DNA of 64,000 nucleotides from Diphasiastrum complanatum (GCA_029204225.1 CM055111.1:48225594-48289593); one strand, 5' to 3'. Numbered from the stretch's first letter, positions 1 to 14,184 are shown. Numbers and translations are program-made. Notes: generated from the letters alone by a model not told the origin.

Positions 1-1680
1 CAGTGGACATCCCTGCTTAACCCCAATAGTACACTCTATCTCTGGCGATACAACTCCTGATACCCGAATCCGGCCAATAACTCGTCTGTACAATGCCACA
101 ACTGCCTGTATGGTATCCTCCTGGAAGCCACAATCTCGAAGCCTCTGTATCAGTAAATGTCTAGGCATAGAGTCAAAGGATTTGCGGAAATCCACAAAGC
201 AATAGTATACACGCTCCCTCCTGGCCTTAGCCTCCTCAATGATGGATCTTAGGGTGAAACTATGATCCGATGTAGTATATCCTGGTCTAAAACCAGCCTG
301 GCCAATGGCATGCAGTGCTCTGGTATCCATCTTTAAACTGATCTCTGACTGAAGAATAGAACCATAAACTTTGGCAAAGAGGTGGCTAATCATGATGGTA
401 CGATAGTTGTCGACTTTCATGGGATCACCACCTTTATGGATAGGATGGATAAGCTTTGTGGACCAAGGGGAGGGGAAACCAGATGTGATAGCGCGGTTGA
501 AAAGGAAATAGAGGAAAGGTGAGAGGATGTCAGCGGCATGCTTCAAAAGTTCAGCCTCTAATTCGTCAATGTCTTTGGTTTTATATAGGTTTAATGGATC
601 GATGGCCTCTTTTACTATGTCTGGAGAGAAAGTGCTTGGGCCATGGGGATGGGAAAGCAAGTGATGCAGCGGTATGCATGGTCTGGACAAGAAAAAGAGA
701 CTGGTCCGCTTAAGTATGCTCGTAGGGGAAATGAGTCAGGAGGTCAGATAAGGCTTCCCTGTACAGAGGAGTGTTTTGAGGGTTATAACGATATACGGTC
801 TTCCCAATAGGGGTTAACATACTAGTATCTGGGGTGCAAAGAAGGCCAATAGAGAGAGAGAGGTATGAATGGTCAGATAGGGTGGTGCGGTGAACCAAGA
901 AGGATGAAATGGAGAGGAGGAGAGACGGCAATCCCATGAAATGTCAACAACACTACGTCCTCCGCTGTGTGGAAAACAGGTATAGTCACCTGAATCAGGC
1001 CACTGCAGTAAGCCATTATAAATGGCCAATCCATGACCCTCGCCCAACTGAAGCATCTGCTCTCCATATGCAGTAACTGGACCCTCTGCATCTATTGATC
1101 GTCGTCGGAGGCCAAGATCATCCCAGTTTAAAGCATGTATCCGCTGTGGATCATCCTCTACTCTGTGGAACTCCGTCTGCCTGGACCCAGTCATGGCATT
1201 AAAATCGCCAGCTAAAAGAATATAACCCCGCTCCTCGTATCTGATAATGTTTGAAGAGATATCCATGTAAGGTGACTCCTCATCTGATGTGAAAACTGAT
1301 GTATCCGGTGGAAAATAACAAATGGCCATAAAGAGGTCTCGGTCCAGGCTCATCGAAGTCCGGTCCACCCGAATCCAAATATAGCGAGCTCACTCATCAG
1401 TATGTACCAACTCAACCCAAGGCTGAATGAAGTCGCGAACTAAGCAGGCCACCCCACCAAAGCCTTGATCTGTCAATGCTCTCGTCGCCCTCCGATGTGC
1501 AGAGTACCAACAAAAACCCGCAACAGCCGGTAGTCCTCTCTCTGGACTCTCATGTGTCTCAGTGAGTAGTAAGATATCACCCTCCGCACAGAAGTCTCTA
1601 AAATCCCTTGCTATAGCTAAAGAGTGAATGCCATTGCAGTTCCATAACCTCAACCGCAATGCTCTAGAAAGAGCCCCCAA
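1..1680 (-). pseudogene. LINE ORF2, endonuclease and partial reverse transcriptase
   Basis: The endonuclease begins at 1680 (WNCNGI, LLTETH), has a TGA at 1390-1392, continues in the same frame through LLAGDFNA and HSGGRSVVD, then shifts frame near 930, where SDHSYL supplies the catalytic histidine motif. The RT follows at about 640-1: LIHPIHKGGDPMKVDNYR, AIGQAGFRPGY, CFVDFRKSFDSMPRHLL (motif A aspartates) and GVKQGCPL at the window edge. The YADD box is outside the window. Target-primed reverse transcription is the family function; this copy is broken. Confidence 0.8.
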
Positions 1681-1710
1681 ACCGCTACCTAGTCCAGAGG
1701 GCCTTAATCC

Positions 1711-2762
1711 CTATTTATCAGGATTCGGAGGATCAATGTACCGAGCCTTACCATCACGATAAATTACCCTCTTCCCCAAAGCTTTTGCCTCACTGAATGC
1801 TTTCTTCCGATCCGCAACCTGCATGGGCGTGAGATCATCATCCATAAATATAAGTGTACCTCTAAGCTTAGTCCGCAGTTTGAGGGTTGCCCATATTTCT
1901 TCCGAATTCGTGAAGCGAACAATGAACGGTCTCTCTTGGTTCGCCAAGCTCCATCCAATCCTTCGGAGTGGTAGGAGAGTGTACTTGAAAGAAAGTTGGT
2001 TGCTTCGGTCATTGGATCATTGGTGCCTTCCACCCCTCGGACCCTAATATTCAGGGATTTGTACTCCCGCATTCGCTCTTCGGATATGGTGGCTGAAATG
2101 ACTCGGTTGAAGGAGGGTGTACCTTCCTTAACGTCCTCCTTTAAAAGAGAAGCCCACGTTTCTGTCTCAGCCTTATGTTGCTCTATCTTCTCTTCTAACT
2201 CCTGAATCTTTGTAGGTTCTCCTTGTTTGCTTATTGCTGCCTCCAAAGAAGTAATCCAGGTTAGCATGATTTCTCGTTCAGCGGACATAGATTGAATGGT
2301 CGCTTGAAGCTGTCCCATTTCCTTTCGTAGAGAGCTGGATTCTTGTTTGATCTGCTTGATGTAGGAGAGAATGTATTGCTCAAATGATTTGGCCGGTGTA
2401 TAGATTTTGGGAAGCAAGAAAGAGGAGTGAGCAGAGGGAGGGCATGGAGTATGGAATGCTGACCCTTTATCAACCGCATCATCTGGAGTAGAAGTGGAGG
2501 CTCCATCCTTACTAGCAATAGAGGCATCACTATGGCATTAAGCAGGTGCTGCAGCAATGGTGGGCAGTAGTACTGGTTCTTCAACAATGGTGGGCAGCAA
2601 AGCTGAGGTGGCTTCATCTGGTGACAGCAACACTGAGGTGGCTTCATCTGGTGACAGCGATGGTGAGGCCAGCGCTGGAGCAGCAGAAGGTGCTGGAGCA
2701 GCTGTACGTGGGGGAGGGGAGGGAGCATGGGCTCCCCTTCCCTTTCTTAGCCATTGTCTCAC
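1711..2762 (-). pseudogene. LINE ORF1 (coiled coil, L1 ORF1p-like C-terminus)
   Basis: The start near 2762 gives an Ala/Pro/Ser-rich segment containing a repeated LSPDEATS motif. A TAA at 2538-2540 interrupts the frame. A Gln/Glu-rich heptad-like coiled coil (about 2330-2130) follows, then an RNA-binding-like segment (SLNIRVRGVEGTND). Near 1950 the frame shifts, and the C-terminal part (1947-1711) carries RPFIVRFTN, LRGTLIFMDDDLTP and KKAFSEAKALGKRVIYRDGK, the pattern of the L1 ORF1p C-terminal domain. Such proteins coat LINE RNA as trimers. One stop plus one frameshift makes this copy inactive. Confidence 0.72.
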
Positions 2763-2925
2763 CCTACTGCCTTACCCAACCAGCGAAGAGCCTCTGGATC
2801 AGCGGGCCAGCAGACAGCGAGCAGTTAGGAAGGACAGTCAGCAGGCCAGATCAGTGGGACAGCGAGCAGTCAGCGGGCCAGGTCAGCGGGCTGCACTAGC
2901 GCGTCAGCCAGCGCCCTCCATCGCT

Positions 2926-2931
2926 GAGAGA

Positions 2932-2977
<46 letters not shown>
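2926..2977. repeat. GA microsatellite
   Basis: About 52 bp of GA units with one T interruption, at the outer edge of the LINE 5' end. Confidence 0.95.
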
Positions 2978-2980
<3 letters not shown>

Positions 2981-3287
2981 GTTGTGTCTAGAAATTACTC
3001 ATGGAAGATAGCACATTCCTCATCATTGTGAGGACAAGTGAATCGACCAATTAATGGTTGCTTTGAAGTTAAGACAGGAGGGAGACATGTGATGTATCAT
3101 TAAGGATTTATGTAATTTGCGAGACCAGCAAACAAAGAAGGCAGGAAAAGAGCATGCCTATAGAAATTTAGTGAAACATGTAGAGTTGCTCTTCCTTATC
3201 ATTTAGCATGCAAGTTTAGCACTGTGAAGCTAGCAGAAAAAAAGCAACAGGTAAAAGAAGGTAAAAAAGAAACAAACAAGAACTTAC
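2978..3287. other. Intron 6 sequence without identified feature
   Basis: AT-rich intronic DNA between the exon 6 donor and the GA array. No exon-like ORF, RNA gene or transposon signature seen. Confidence 0.5.
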
Positions 3288-3374
3288 TTGCACCAACAGT
3301 TCCACAAGCTCCAACGAACCAACAGCTGCCGCAGTCAATAAAGCAGTCACATCATCATCGGCTGTCAAGTTTGG
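3288..3374 (-). CDS. Ankyrin gene exon 6
   Basis: 87 nt (29 codons) with acceptor TACTGTTTAG and donor GTAAGT. It begins PNLTADDDVTALLTAAAVGS and ends LVELLVQ, giving the turn after repeat 4 and repeat 5. Intron 5, before it, is only 176 bp. No further exon is visible between here and position 1, so the gene continues outside the window. Confidence 0.88.
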
Positions 3375-5729
3375 CTAAACAGTAGAACATGGACACCATC
3401 AGAAAGAAAAACAAACTAACAAACCAAAACCTTAGAACATATAGCATTCGAAAAAACCGAAAGTAGCTGACTACTTAAACCTCCGGTCTCAAATGTTTTG
3501 ACAAAGGAAGAGGACCAGCAAAATAACAATCTCGTTAATTTGCTACTTACATTAGCATGATGATCTAATAGAGCTTTCACAGCATTTAGCTTATCATGAC
3601 CAACTGCCCATATTAAAGGTGAACCTGCATAACTAAGCGCATCGACATCGACCCCTTGATTCAAAAGTATCTCTATTAGATCAACTGAACCTGCAAGATG
3701 AGAGTAATAAGACACATGAGAAGGGCAAAGAATATGCATTTAGAGTACCTCTCCATAGCAGCAAAGTTCCAACTTAAGGATAAAACTAAACTCAATGGCA
3801 ATGAAATGGGCAATTCCAACCGAATCTCATGCACAATGCAAACAGGTAAAACCCTTATTCGTGTGCAAGTAAAGCTTTTGAATTTTTTAATCAATCATTT
3901 TTCAGTAGATGCACAACCATAGTCTGTTAACTGTAATGGCTTCTAAGTAAAACTTGAATGAGAAAAAAGGAGCATATTATCAATGAGGGAGCCTTTTAGA
4001 AACGCCGACCACTGGACCTACTGAATCAAGTATCATTTCTCAGTTTGACATAATGGTCGATGATATACCTTGAATGGAAAGCCAGCAACACTGGCAGATT
4101 TCAGAATTAATAAGACCAAGATATTGAAAGTTTTACCTCGAGCATGGAGTGCTTATTTGATAGTACCATGAATTTATTATTATCGATTGAGGCACAATAA
4201 GCAGGAAATTTCAGCATACTACTCTTCATTCCTCTATTCATGATCACGTCTCAAACACCCTCACGTCTCTAACACCCTCCCCTCCTCTTTTATAGAGAGA
4301 TGTCATAGAAGGACGAGGCACATGATGTGGGAAGGGTTATAAGGCCAAGCTTATGAGTTGGCAAGCCATGGGCTTCATCAACTATGTGTTAAGGTCTGGA
4401 TGGCATTTTCATCCTTTTGTAACTTGAAGAGGGTAGTTAATGTGGCCTTTCTCCTGGTGAGAGTTTTTTACTCTCCAATAGTGAGGTTCCACGTCTCCAA
4501 GTGGCCAAAACCATCGTTGGCGCGTTTGGCCAAAGAGTCTAAGAGGCCCCATCTTGGTAATTTCTTTGTCAATCCTCTTGGCGGGTCATTTGGAGATTTT
4601 TGCTCTATTCTTCATGTTCGCCACGGCTTGAACTTGGACCGCAAATACCTGTTGCTGCAACTTTTTGTTCCCATGGAAATCGCAACTTAAAAAATCTCTT
4701 TTCCATTAACATAGTCCCCCAAAAAGTAACTAGGCATTATATATTAGTAACAAATTAAGTACATGGCAAATTTTGATAGAGCAAATACATTTCGAAAAGA
4801 AACTGTAAAAGATTTACAATCAAGTGTTGTAGCTGATTCTAAGGACCACTGAATTTAAGGATCAATTCCGACCCATTGGGGTGGGCTGGAACACTTTAGA
4901 TAATGGCTACAGATGCCAAGTCAATGCAGGCTAATTTATTACAACCGATAATTTTACTGAAAAACTTATGTTGAAAAGGCCCTTGCTAGCCCGGCAAAAT
5001 ATCGCCTAAGACTCTTTCCAAAAAGTCAATTTTCACTTTCATTATTTCGATGTCCTTTTTCAAAGCAACAACTAAGCTTGCTCGCATTGTAAGATAATCC
5101 TAGAATTGCAATTTGTTTCCTAACTTGATATATTTGACACTATGGTTTCACCTGCCGTTATGTATGCCACAGAGGTTTCATGTACAAGGCTTCCTAAGTA
5201 AGATTCCAGTATTTCTCGTTTGAAGCATTGACTTTTTTTTGTTTCTGTAAAACAATGACTACTATATGTGCACACATGACCAGGCTACGCCTTCAATTCC
5301 ACATTAGATTATCCAGGCCGAGTTTGTAGGCACACCTCTCTAGATTGAGGCTATATTTATGATGATTGTATTTATTCAGAGATTACCAGCAACTTAGGCA
5401 TACTAATAAAATCGGGACCCATGATAAGAAAAAGTTAAGCCAGATGAACGTATGTATTCAAAACAAGAAGATAATTCGACTGAAAACAGGAGGCGGTAGC
5501 AGTGAAATAGCAAGTCTTATACTTTATTGTTCCTTGGAAATTTGCTTGAAGGTAAGGAACTCTTGCCGTAAAAAATCGGCATTGAAGATGTCTTGATAAA
5601 ATACAGGTAATCTTATTGTCACTTAAAACCAACAATCTATGCGACTAAAAGTTTAGACTATTTTTCAATTTGTGGTATCCTTCTTATGCAATGGCCACAT
5701 TGATCTTCTCTACATCATTCTGATTTTAC

Positions 5730-5790
<61 letters not shown>

Positions 5791-8700
5791 AGAAGAAGAA
5801 GAAGAAATCTTTATTGTCCTTGAATGCTAAAAAGCATATAAGACCAAATAGTATATGTCAAGTGTGATAGTCTATGCAGGAGCTTGGAAAAAAACATGTC
5901 TCCGAAAAACAAAAACTCAAAAGAAACTAGTCTCTGAAAACATCTAACTGAGTTCTAATAGAAACTCAAGGAAATCTAAGTGAGAACTAGAAAATTGAAA
6001 AAGCTCTCTGCATAAATGAGCAGATATCATAAAGGATAACATGATAAAATGATATACTAGTCAGAGTCATGAGCTATATATATACAAAGTCAAATAACAG
6101 TAGTCAGAGTCATGAGCTATATATATACAAAGTCAAATAACAGGTCCTGGTAGAGTTGGAACTCTAATGAAGTTGGTATTGTGGATGACGTTGAAGATGA
6201 TGGAGAAGGTCATCGTCTCCGAGGTCTCTGAACAACTCTCATGTGTATCGCTAAACGTTTCCTCTGATCACGATGTCGATCATGCAAAGGAATACCAAGC
6301 TCATCCTCAAATAGTGTATCACTATCAGTGTATGCTCTAGAACGTCTCCTCGAGAAAAAAGAGGTAATCTGGAGCTGGGAGCCGATATCACCCAACAGGT
6401 CGTGGATGGATGACAGCGTATTGTGGCTAAGCTTCAATTGCGACCTACGACCTAAATAGTTGCCCTAATTGGACAACCCTAAGCGGCATTCCTCATTAGT
6501 ATAAATAGATGATCATTAGATGACAAAAAAAAGTAGCAGAGTTTCGACTTCGAATATTGCTAGGAGCGCTTACTGCTTATCAATGGAAGTGCATCAGACA
6601 GAGTTATCAATTATTCAAAGATAGTATTGAGTATGCGGCTGCATCCGCTATTGTTTTGTATTCGCATCATCTGATTTGTACATGCTACTTACTAAATCAA
6701 TCATACTTTCTTATTGCGTTCAGTATTATGTCAGAATGTATGCAAGCTTCTCTGAAGTTATTTTTGTATGGATTTTTTACAACAAGGAAGAGCTACCCAC
6801 CACGCCTTTGAGTTGATGTCCACCAATGCCTCCAATGTGCCTCTCCTCCAATGCTCCTAAGATCCTTCCAAAAGTAGACAATCAAATGGCCTCAAGAATT
6901 CACCACCCAACCATAGCTAGATCTATGCACAAGCAAGACTATCTAGTACCCCCTTGCTAAACCACAATCACTACCATCACAATCACAAGCATGCTCAAGA
7001 TCCTACCCCCATCTAAGTCCCATACCAAAGATGGTGATCCTCTCAAGAACAAGCAAGCCAAATCTATGCTCTATATAGTAGCCTTCCACTAGGGAATAGA
7101 AGCAAACAACAACCAAGAAAATCTCCCCTCCTTTTGGCGCCGTCTCCCTCTCTTATAGATGGCCAATGACTCACTCCAAAGCACTATGGAATGTCTACAC
7201 AAGCCAATGAGAAGAGGGGAGGCAAAGGAAAGGCCAAGAGCCTCACAAGTTAGTGGAATGTCAAAAGACACCTTCCATAACTTATGGTTCTTGGTTATAA
7301 CTTCTTGGGTTCTTTAGGGGCATCAAGGGACCCTAGTAGGTGCGCCCTCCTACTAGGTCCCCACGACCCTTATGTGATGGCTAACTTTGGCCCAAGGCCA
7401 ATTATGTGATCATGGCTCAAGGTTGAGGCCCAAGGTTTAGGAAAATGACCAATACCCATGGTAAGGTCCTCCTAACACCTCACTAGGTTCCATACCTCCA
7501 TCCAAGGCATAGACACCTACATGCCCTTATCCAAGGACACAAGCACCTTAATCCAAAGGCGCCTACCCTTAATCCAAGGGTGACTCGCCATTTAACCCCC
7601 CATACACTAAATGGGCACATAGGGGTTACTGAAGTATTGCTAGTTACATAGGTATGTAACAAGATTAGTCTAAATTGTCAAATGTTTCGATACTACAATA
7701 TTCTATATCTATCATTTACACTCTATAATTGTTTGTCTACGAAATCACTTTAGTGTTAATGATTTCAAAGTCAGTTACTGAAAGAACAAACGTGATGATA
7801 GTCGCGACAGCTTTGTTCGTGTTTGATAGGCGTAGTCGGGCATTAGAAGAAGGATTATTCCGTAGAGCCCGATAGTTCGTCTGTCGACTTCACTCTATTA
7901 CTATTGTATCCTCTTTCCTTCTTCTAACATGGTATCAGAGCCATTTTGCTTGTAATCTTCAATATATATATGGTATTAAATTTTCAATATCAGATAATTA
8001 ATTTCCAATTATAGCGTCGCACGGTATCAGTTCATTCTTAAGTCATCGATTCATCGACAGACTCACTTCCAGATGGATTCTCAAAACAAAGTTGGTCTCA
8101 TCACAGACAAGCTAAATGGATCCAACTACTATTTGTGGAAATTTAAGATGAAGACCTTGTTGATTGCCAACAAGTTGTGGGATGTTGTCACATGTATCGA
8201 ATTGAAGCTTGAAGACGACACAGTCGACTCTAAATGAAAATTGAAGGATGGTAAAGCTTTCACGCTCATCATTCTCAATATATCAGACACTCAGATTGGC
8301 CATATATCTGAAGCTCAAACTTCGAAAGAAGTATGGGACATCCTAAGCGCACTATATGATGTGAGGGACGAGACTTGCAAGTTGCATCTTCTTCTCACTC
8401 AAGATGTCGAATGGTGATTCTCTTTAGAATCACGTTAACTAGTTCAAGAATCTCTTGTAGCAGATGGCAGCTGTCGGATCAACAATCGACGACCAAGACG
8501 CAATTGTGACATTGCTATCAAGCTTGCCTTCTATGTATGAAAATTGGGTGATGATCATTACGACACACCCATATTTAACTCTCACGAGAGTTATCACTAT
8601 GTTGTTGTAGAAAGACAATCGAAGAAGTCAAGACACCTCTTCGACATCATCATCTCATGCTCTATATGTCAACAAAGGCTTGAAACGACAGAAGAAGGAA

Positions 8701-11209
8701 AGCTCTAAGCAGTCTACATCGAATCAGAAGCCGACACAAAGTCAAGAACCATTATCGAATCCACTATCGAAGAAGAAGATGTTCTGTAAGTATTGATCAT
8801 GCTGCCCAAGGCACAAAGAGAGCCTGACAAGGATCAGGACGACAAGAAACAAGTCTACGATGGACCTGCTCAGACACAACCGATGAATCTAGCAAAGCCA
8901 GATGAAGAAGACAAAATTGTTCATGTGGGAGCACAACTAACACCCACTCAGTTCACAAGGCTACGAAACCTATTGATGGAATACTGAGACTGTATTGCAT
9001 GGTCCTATAAAGATCTAAAAGGTATACCACCGACCGTAGTCCCCAACCGTAGTCCAGCATACCACACCCTTGGTGAAAGGAGCAATCCCCAAGGTAAACC
9101 GGTAATATCACTGCAACCCGAACTACACAGAGCTGATCAAACAAGAGTTGCAAAAGCTGCTTGATGTTGATTTCATTTATGAGATCGAGCACACGGAGTG
9201 GGTATCGCCTACAGTTATAGTACCCAAGAAGAACGGCAAAATGCGAATCTGAAGGCCCTAAATGCTGTGACAAGGAAGGATCACTTTCCCCTACCTTTCA
9301 CAGAAAGTGTTTTGGATCGCGTAGCTAGAGCAAAAGCCTACAATTTTCTGGACGGTTTCAACGGCTACAATCAAGTCCAAATTGCGCCTGAAGATCATAA
9401 GACCGCGTTTGCCACTGAATGGAGAACCTATGCCTATAAGGTGATGTCGTTCAGACTTTGCAATGCCCCAAGCACTTTTCAAAGAGTTATGCAAACGGCA
9501 TTCAAATATTACCTGCAAAAGTTTCAGGAGATTTTCTTGGACGATCTGTGTGCATGAACCTAACAACGAGCACCTGTCTCAATTGTTGGAGAAAGTGCTA
9601 ATTCAATGCCGCAAGTACCCTTGAACCCAGAAAAGTGTCAGTTTTGACACACAGCCTTATTCTAGGCCACATTGTATCAAGACATGGAATCGCCATTGAT
9701 CTCACCAAGATACGGGTCATTGTAGATCTACCACCACCAAGGACGATTCGCGAAGTCTATATATTCATGGGCCATGCTAACTATTACCGGATCTTCATTT
9801 TAGACTTTGCGGAGTTAGCCAGGCCGATTTACAAACTCACCACAGATCCACATTGGACGGAGGAAGCCCTACAGGCTTTCCAGAAGCTCAAGGAAGCGTT
9901 GATCTCAGCGCCAATCTTATGACCGCCCAATTGGACTATAGAGTTTTATGTGCATACGGATGCATCGAAGTATGTTGTTGGAGCTATAACAACTATGTCA
10001 CTACTATCATGGCATGCAGCTAAAAAAGAAGTAATGGTAGTAGTTGAGGATGCTCCTAGTGCTAATGTTGAAGAGGCTGTAAATGAGGTGCCACAATATC
10101 GTCATGGATGATGTCGATGCATGTGAGATCGTGTGACATGGTGTGACACTCTGGTGGCTATAGGTCGTTGCACTCAGCATTGTCTCTGATCACGATGTCA
10201 ATGTTGGATCGGGATGTCTGTCTCATCTTCTAACACTGTCTTTGACTTCGTGGATGTAAAAAAAGAATAGGATCTATGGGACCAAATATCCAAATACAAT
10301 ATCAATGTTTAGAAATCCAGTAATATAATTGATAAAATAATTCTACGATCAAAAGTTGACTACTTAGAGGATTCCAAAAGGACCCAAGCATGAAGAACCT
10401 TTAACATCTTACATTGCTAAACCCAAGCTTCCACATGAGAAGTTTGAGGCAGATCCTCACTTTTCAAGGAAATCCTTAAAGATCAAGGTAGATACCGTTT
10501 TTAGAATTGCCTATTCTTCTTGTAGCAATCATGACAGCTCAATGAAGGAGCTTTGACAATTATATCATTATGTTCAAGAAAACTGCCTCTTACACTGATG
10601 CAATTGCATTTGAACGTCTTTGCTGTACACTTTGCTTGTAAGTCCACTTTCTAATTTAATCATGTGTTCCTCAAGAGCATTTTCTTCTAGTTATGAGAGC
10701 TTAAAAGTCTCTTTCACCAATTCCAAATGAACTTACCAAACCCTTAAGGGAATCTTTTCTAAGCTGATTTTCTGCTTCAGAGCTTAATAAGCCTCGACAA
10801 GAGTGCATACTTGAGGATCTTAGCGAATCTTTTCATCATATAGAGATCTGAATTCTCCGTCAAATTTATCCATCCTATCCACCAACACCACATAATGTTG
10901 TTGATATTTGGTAAACTGTGAAGCAAAAATCTTTGGATTCTTCCATTTTTGTCTTCCTTTTCTATCTTTATGATAGCTGTTTCTATGAGCTTGGTTACCG
11001 GAGCTAGTAGAATCTACATTCTACCAACTCAAAATCCACAAAGATACTAGAAAACAAGGGTGACATGCAAGATAAGTAGGGGCTGATCATCTGAGAGAGA
11101 GCGAGGTGCTAGGGAAAGGTGCTAACAGAAAAATAGGAGGGTGTAGTAATCTAGGAGAACAAAATTATAGAGAGCAGAAAGGTAGGAGACAGAAAAAACA
11201 CGCTTTATT

Positions 11210-11273
<64 letters not shown>

Positions 11274-14184
11274 AGGCCAGCATACAATCTCAAAGTAAAA
11301 TTAGATCAGCCTTTTTGTGACCTTGGACCCCAAAAAGCTTAAGTTTAAAGTATGGGGATTTCAATATTTTTTCGATCTAGGAACCAAATGTTGAAACAAC
11401 ATACAGTATCATATTGAAGTGCATAGACCCATGCATATTGCCCTATGCCAAAGATCATTGTGAAAACGTTTTTCTGATGACAATTGCCTTAGTACACTAA
11501 GTGCATGCGAATCCAATCACAATTGAGGGACTGATTTCGTGAAGAACAAAATGTGCATACTCACTGGTCAGTGACAAGAATTGAGTACTACACCAATTTA
11601 AAGACTCATGAGATGATCTTTTTGCTCCCTCATTCTAAATTGAAAAGGTAGCTTCAGCTCACGTCTTTTGGGCCTAAATATGCTTTTGACCAAGTTGACC
11701 CCCTTGTTGACCCACCTAGTAGATAATAGCGTCACAGTCAAAAGCATTTGATCATTTTTAGGTTAGTGAACTTGGTACAGTCGTTAGGACCAGTTAGCCT
11801 TAAGGGGTTTAACAATAACTGCAAGTATGTTGCTTTGCTTGCAAACATTGAACGAATGACCTAACTCAAGAAGAGAAATTGAAAACGATGGAATGACGCT
11901 ACCACAAACCTTACCTATCCCAGCAGCATGATGCAGTGCCATAGTTCCAAGGTCATTGGATGTCGCTGAAGCATCTGCACCATGCTCTAGAAGGCATTTT
12001 GCAGTAGAAACATGCCCTTGTCGTGCAGCATGAATTAGTGGAGTTTCTCCTGTAGCCATCAACAGGTTGTCATCTATGCTAAAGTTTGAACTAAATGTCA
12101 CTTCACCATGTAACCAAAGTGAAAAAAATGTAACTGTAAAAGCCCAGAACATTTATTTCCATCAGAATACAAATTGCACGTAGTAATACAAATACACAAT
12201 GAAGTTAAGAAAGGAGGCAATATAGTTATAGATGAAATCAAATCTAAATTGGATGTCTTAACCTTAGTTTACCCATGAATAGTAGAACTTTCCTCAAAAG
12301 ATTTTTTGGATCATAATCCAAATGCAATGCCCATCTCTGTCCAAGGTGCATGCTTACTATATATACTTACTATACTCCTGAATATATTGCAATGACCTTA
12401 TTTGCGCCTTTACAAGAAAGTAGACATACAGAAATTTATAGTCTCATTTTCGGGCTAGAGGACCCATTGAAACGTTGCATGTGAAAGTAGATTGACATAA
12501 AGGTTCTGTCTTGCTCAAAAGAAACACACCTTTTGTCTTGCTCAGAAGATAAAACACAAGTGACAATGAATGATTCTCTCCATTTAAAACATGGCAATCA
12601 CGAACTAAATGACTCAATTTTCCTAGACAATTATTTATATAAGAGTCTATTTAATATTAGGGACTGGCAAAGTGACTCTAAAATAAACTAAAATACCAAG
12701 TTAATAGTATATATACATAGCATTTCAATTAGGGGTACTGATTACATCTTGAAAATTGTATTGTCATTTGGCCCTCCTTGACTGCCCTTGGAGCTGTAAG
12801 AAATATAATGAGTACAATCATCAATTGATCATTGCATCAGCAGTGTTCCTCCATTTTGTGTGGATCAAAGATTACGTGTTCCAATATCTCTTGCAAGGAG
12901 AAGCATTGCTGCCTTGGCTCTAAATCCTCCTAGTGAAGTATTGGAGATCTGGTGGGCCTGCTGCAAAGGTCTTCCACCAGTTGACTCCCATCTGCATTTG
13001 TGACTTGACCTTGCAAAATGGCTTAGCAACTTAGCAAAAGACTCCAGGGCTACTCGTATGTGCATTCAACTGATCCACTATCTTTTCTTGCAGGATCAGT
13101 CCACACAGCTCTACCCTTAAAATGTTGTGCACCATCCCTGTTGCAGTCTTTTCTTCTCCACAATGAATGTAGCAAAAAACCTGCCACACACAAAGGAAAG
13201 TGCATCATTTCCCACCTTTCTAAACACATCTTTCACGATGTTTCACTCACCTTGATCAATAAGAGTGGTGAACTGCATTGCATCTACCATTCTGTCCATT
13301 CCCTCTAGTAGATTGAACCCATGGTCGCACCTTCCCTATTTGCAAGTTGAAAAAGCTTAGGATTGGTTCACAGATGTCCAACTCAACTAGTGCATGCTCC
13401 CACTTGCCAAAAATGCTTGTCTCCACATCTTGGCCTATGCCCATTTGAGAATGTTTCCAGCTTTGCCACTGGTCACTAACCACACGAGATTCTCCGAGCC
13501 AAATCCTCTAAGTGATGAGCTGGATTCTAAGCTATGATCATTGCCCACTCCCTTTTAGGGTTAGAAACCATGTTCCACAAGGGTCACAAAAGCCACCGAT
13601 TCTCCACACATATGAGTAAGTTCTGAAAGCCCACTACACCTTGACTCACTCCACTTTCAATGCTACACACATTCTCTCTCACCCTCTATCACACACTCAA
13701 TTTCTCTCACCTAGGTACACTTTTAATTCAGCGTACTCCCCCAAATACAGAGATTCCCTCATTTCTCTAATTCCCTTTTGACACTCCACTTAAAACCCAC
13801 TCCATAGATTCCCTTAAAACCCACTCCACTTAAAACCCAGGCCATGTATCTCACCACCTCCCTTCCCATCCAAATCCCACAAAAACTCCAGAACTAAAAG
13901 ACTCAAGTTCCCAAGAAACATCTAGTATGATGTGAACGCCAAATGTCGTAACCTGGACCTTACAAGGATTACGACCCCCTTCATGACATTCAACACAAGA
14001 GGGTCTGCTTTACCACTTCTCAAAGGGCAATGATTTACTACCTCCTACACACAAAAGCATCTTCAGTGCTTTAATGCAGGGCCATAGAGAGGACTGAAAC
14101 AATGGCATTCAAGGAAATGTACACACTTGAAATGTATTATGTAGTCTTACATACCTTAGGGCATTTTACAAACATTAATGAGAT

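Larger units (their letters stand above)
1..2770 (-). mobile_element. LINE of the L1/Tx1-like type, 3' truncated by the window edge
   Basis: Minus-strand non-LTR retrotransposon in the last visible intron of the ankyrin gene. In transcription order it has a Ser/Pro/Ala-rich ORF1 start, a coiled coil, an L1-ORF1p-like C-terminus, an apurinic-type endonuclease and a reverse transcriptase that leaves the window at position 1. A GA array (2926-2977) sits just beyond the presumed 5' end. In-frame stops and frameshifts show it is decayed. Three relics of the same family lie on the plus strand between 14.2 and 20.1 kb. Confidence 0.8.
6540..8795 (+). mobile_element. Copia fragment 1: LTR, primer site, gag start
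   Basis: Plus-strand Ty1/Copia remnant in intron 4. LTR sequence related to the one at 39104-40359 runs from about 6540 to 7929, broken by a foreign block at about 6780-7630. It ends TTCTAACA and is followed by TGGTATCAGAGC (7930-7941), a primer site for initiator tRNA-Met. Gag starts at 8073. The element stops inside the gag zinc knuckle near 8790, where it abuts a Gypsy fragment. Confidence 0.8.

Noticed and set aside
3416..3739. 107-codon minus ORF taken as a complete ankyrin protein
   Set aside because: Its start and end lie in introns. The ankyrin homology is confined to 3690-3551, bounded by canonical splice sites.
4358..4690. 110-codon plus ORF as a small gene
   Set aside because: No domain, antisense within an intron, no splice or promoter support.
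11784..12152. 122-codon minus ORF as a stand-alone ankyrin gene
   Set aside because: Ankyrin similarity ends at acceptor and donor sites (12049, 11915). The rest is intron readthrough.
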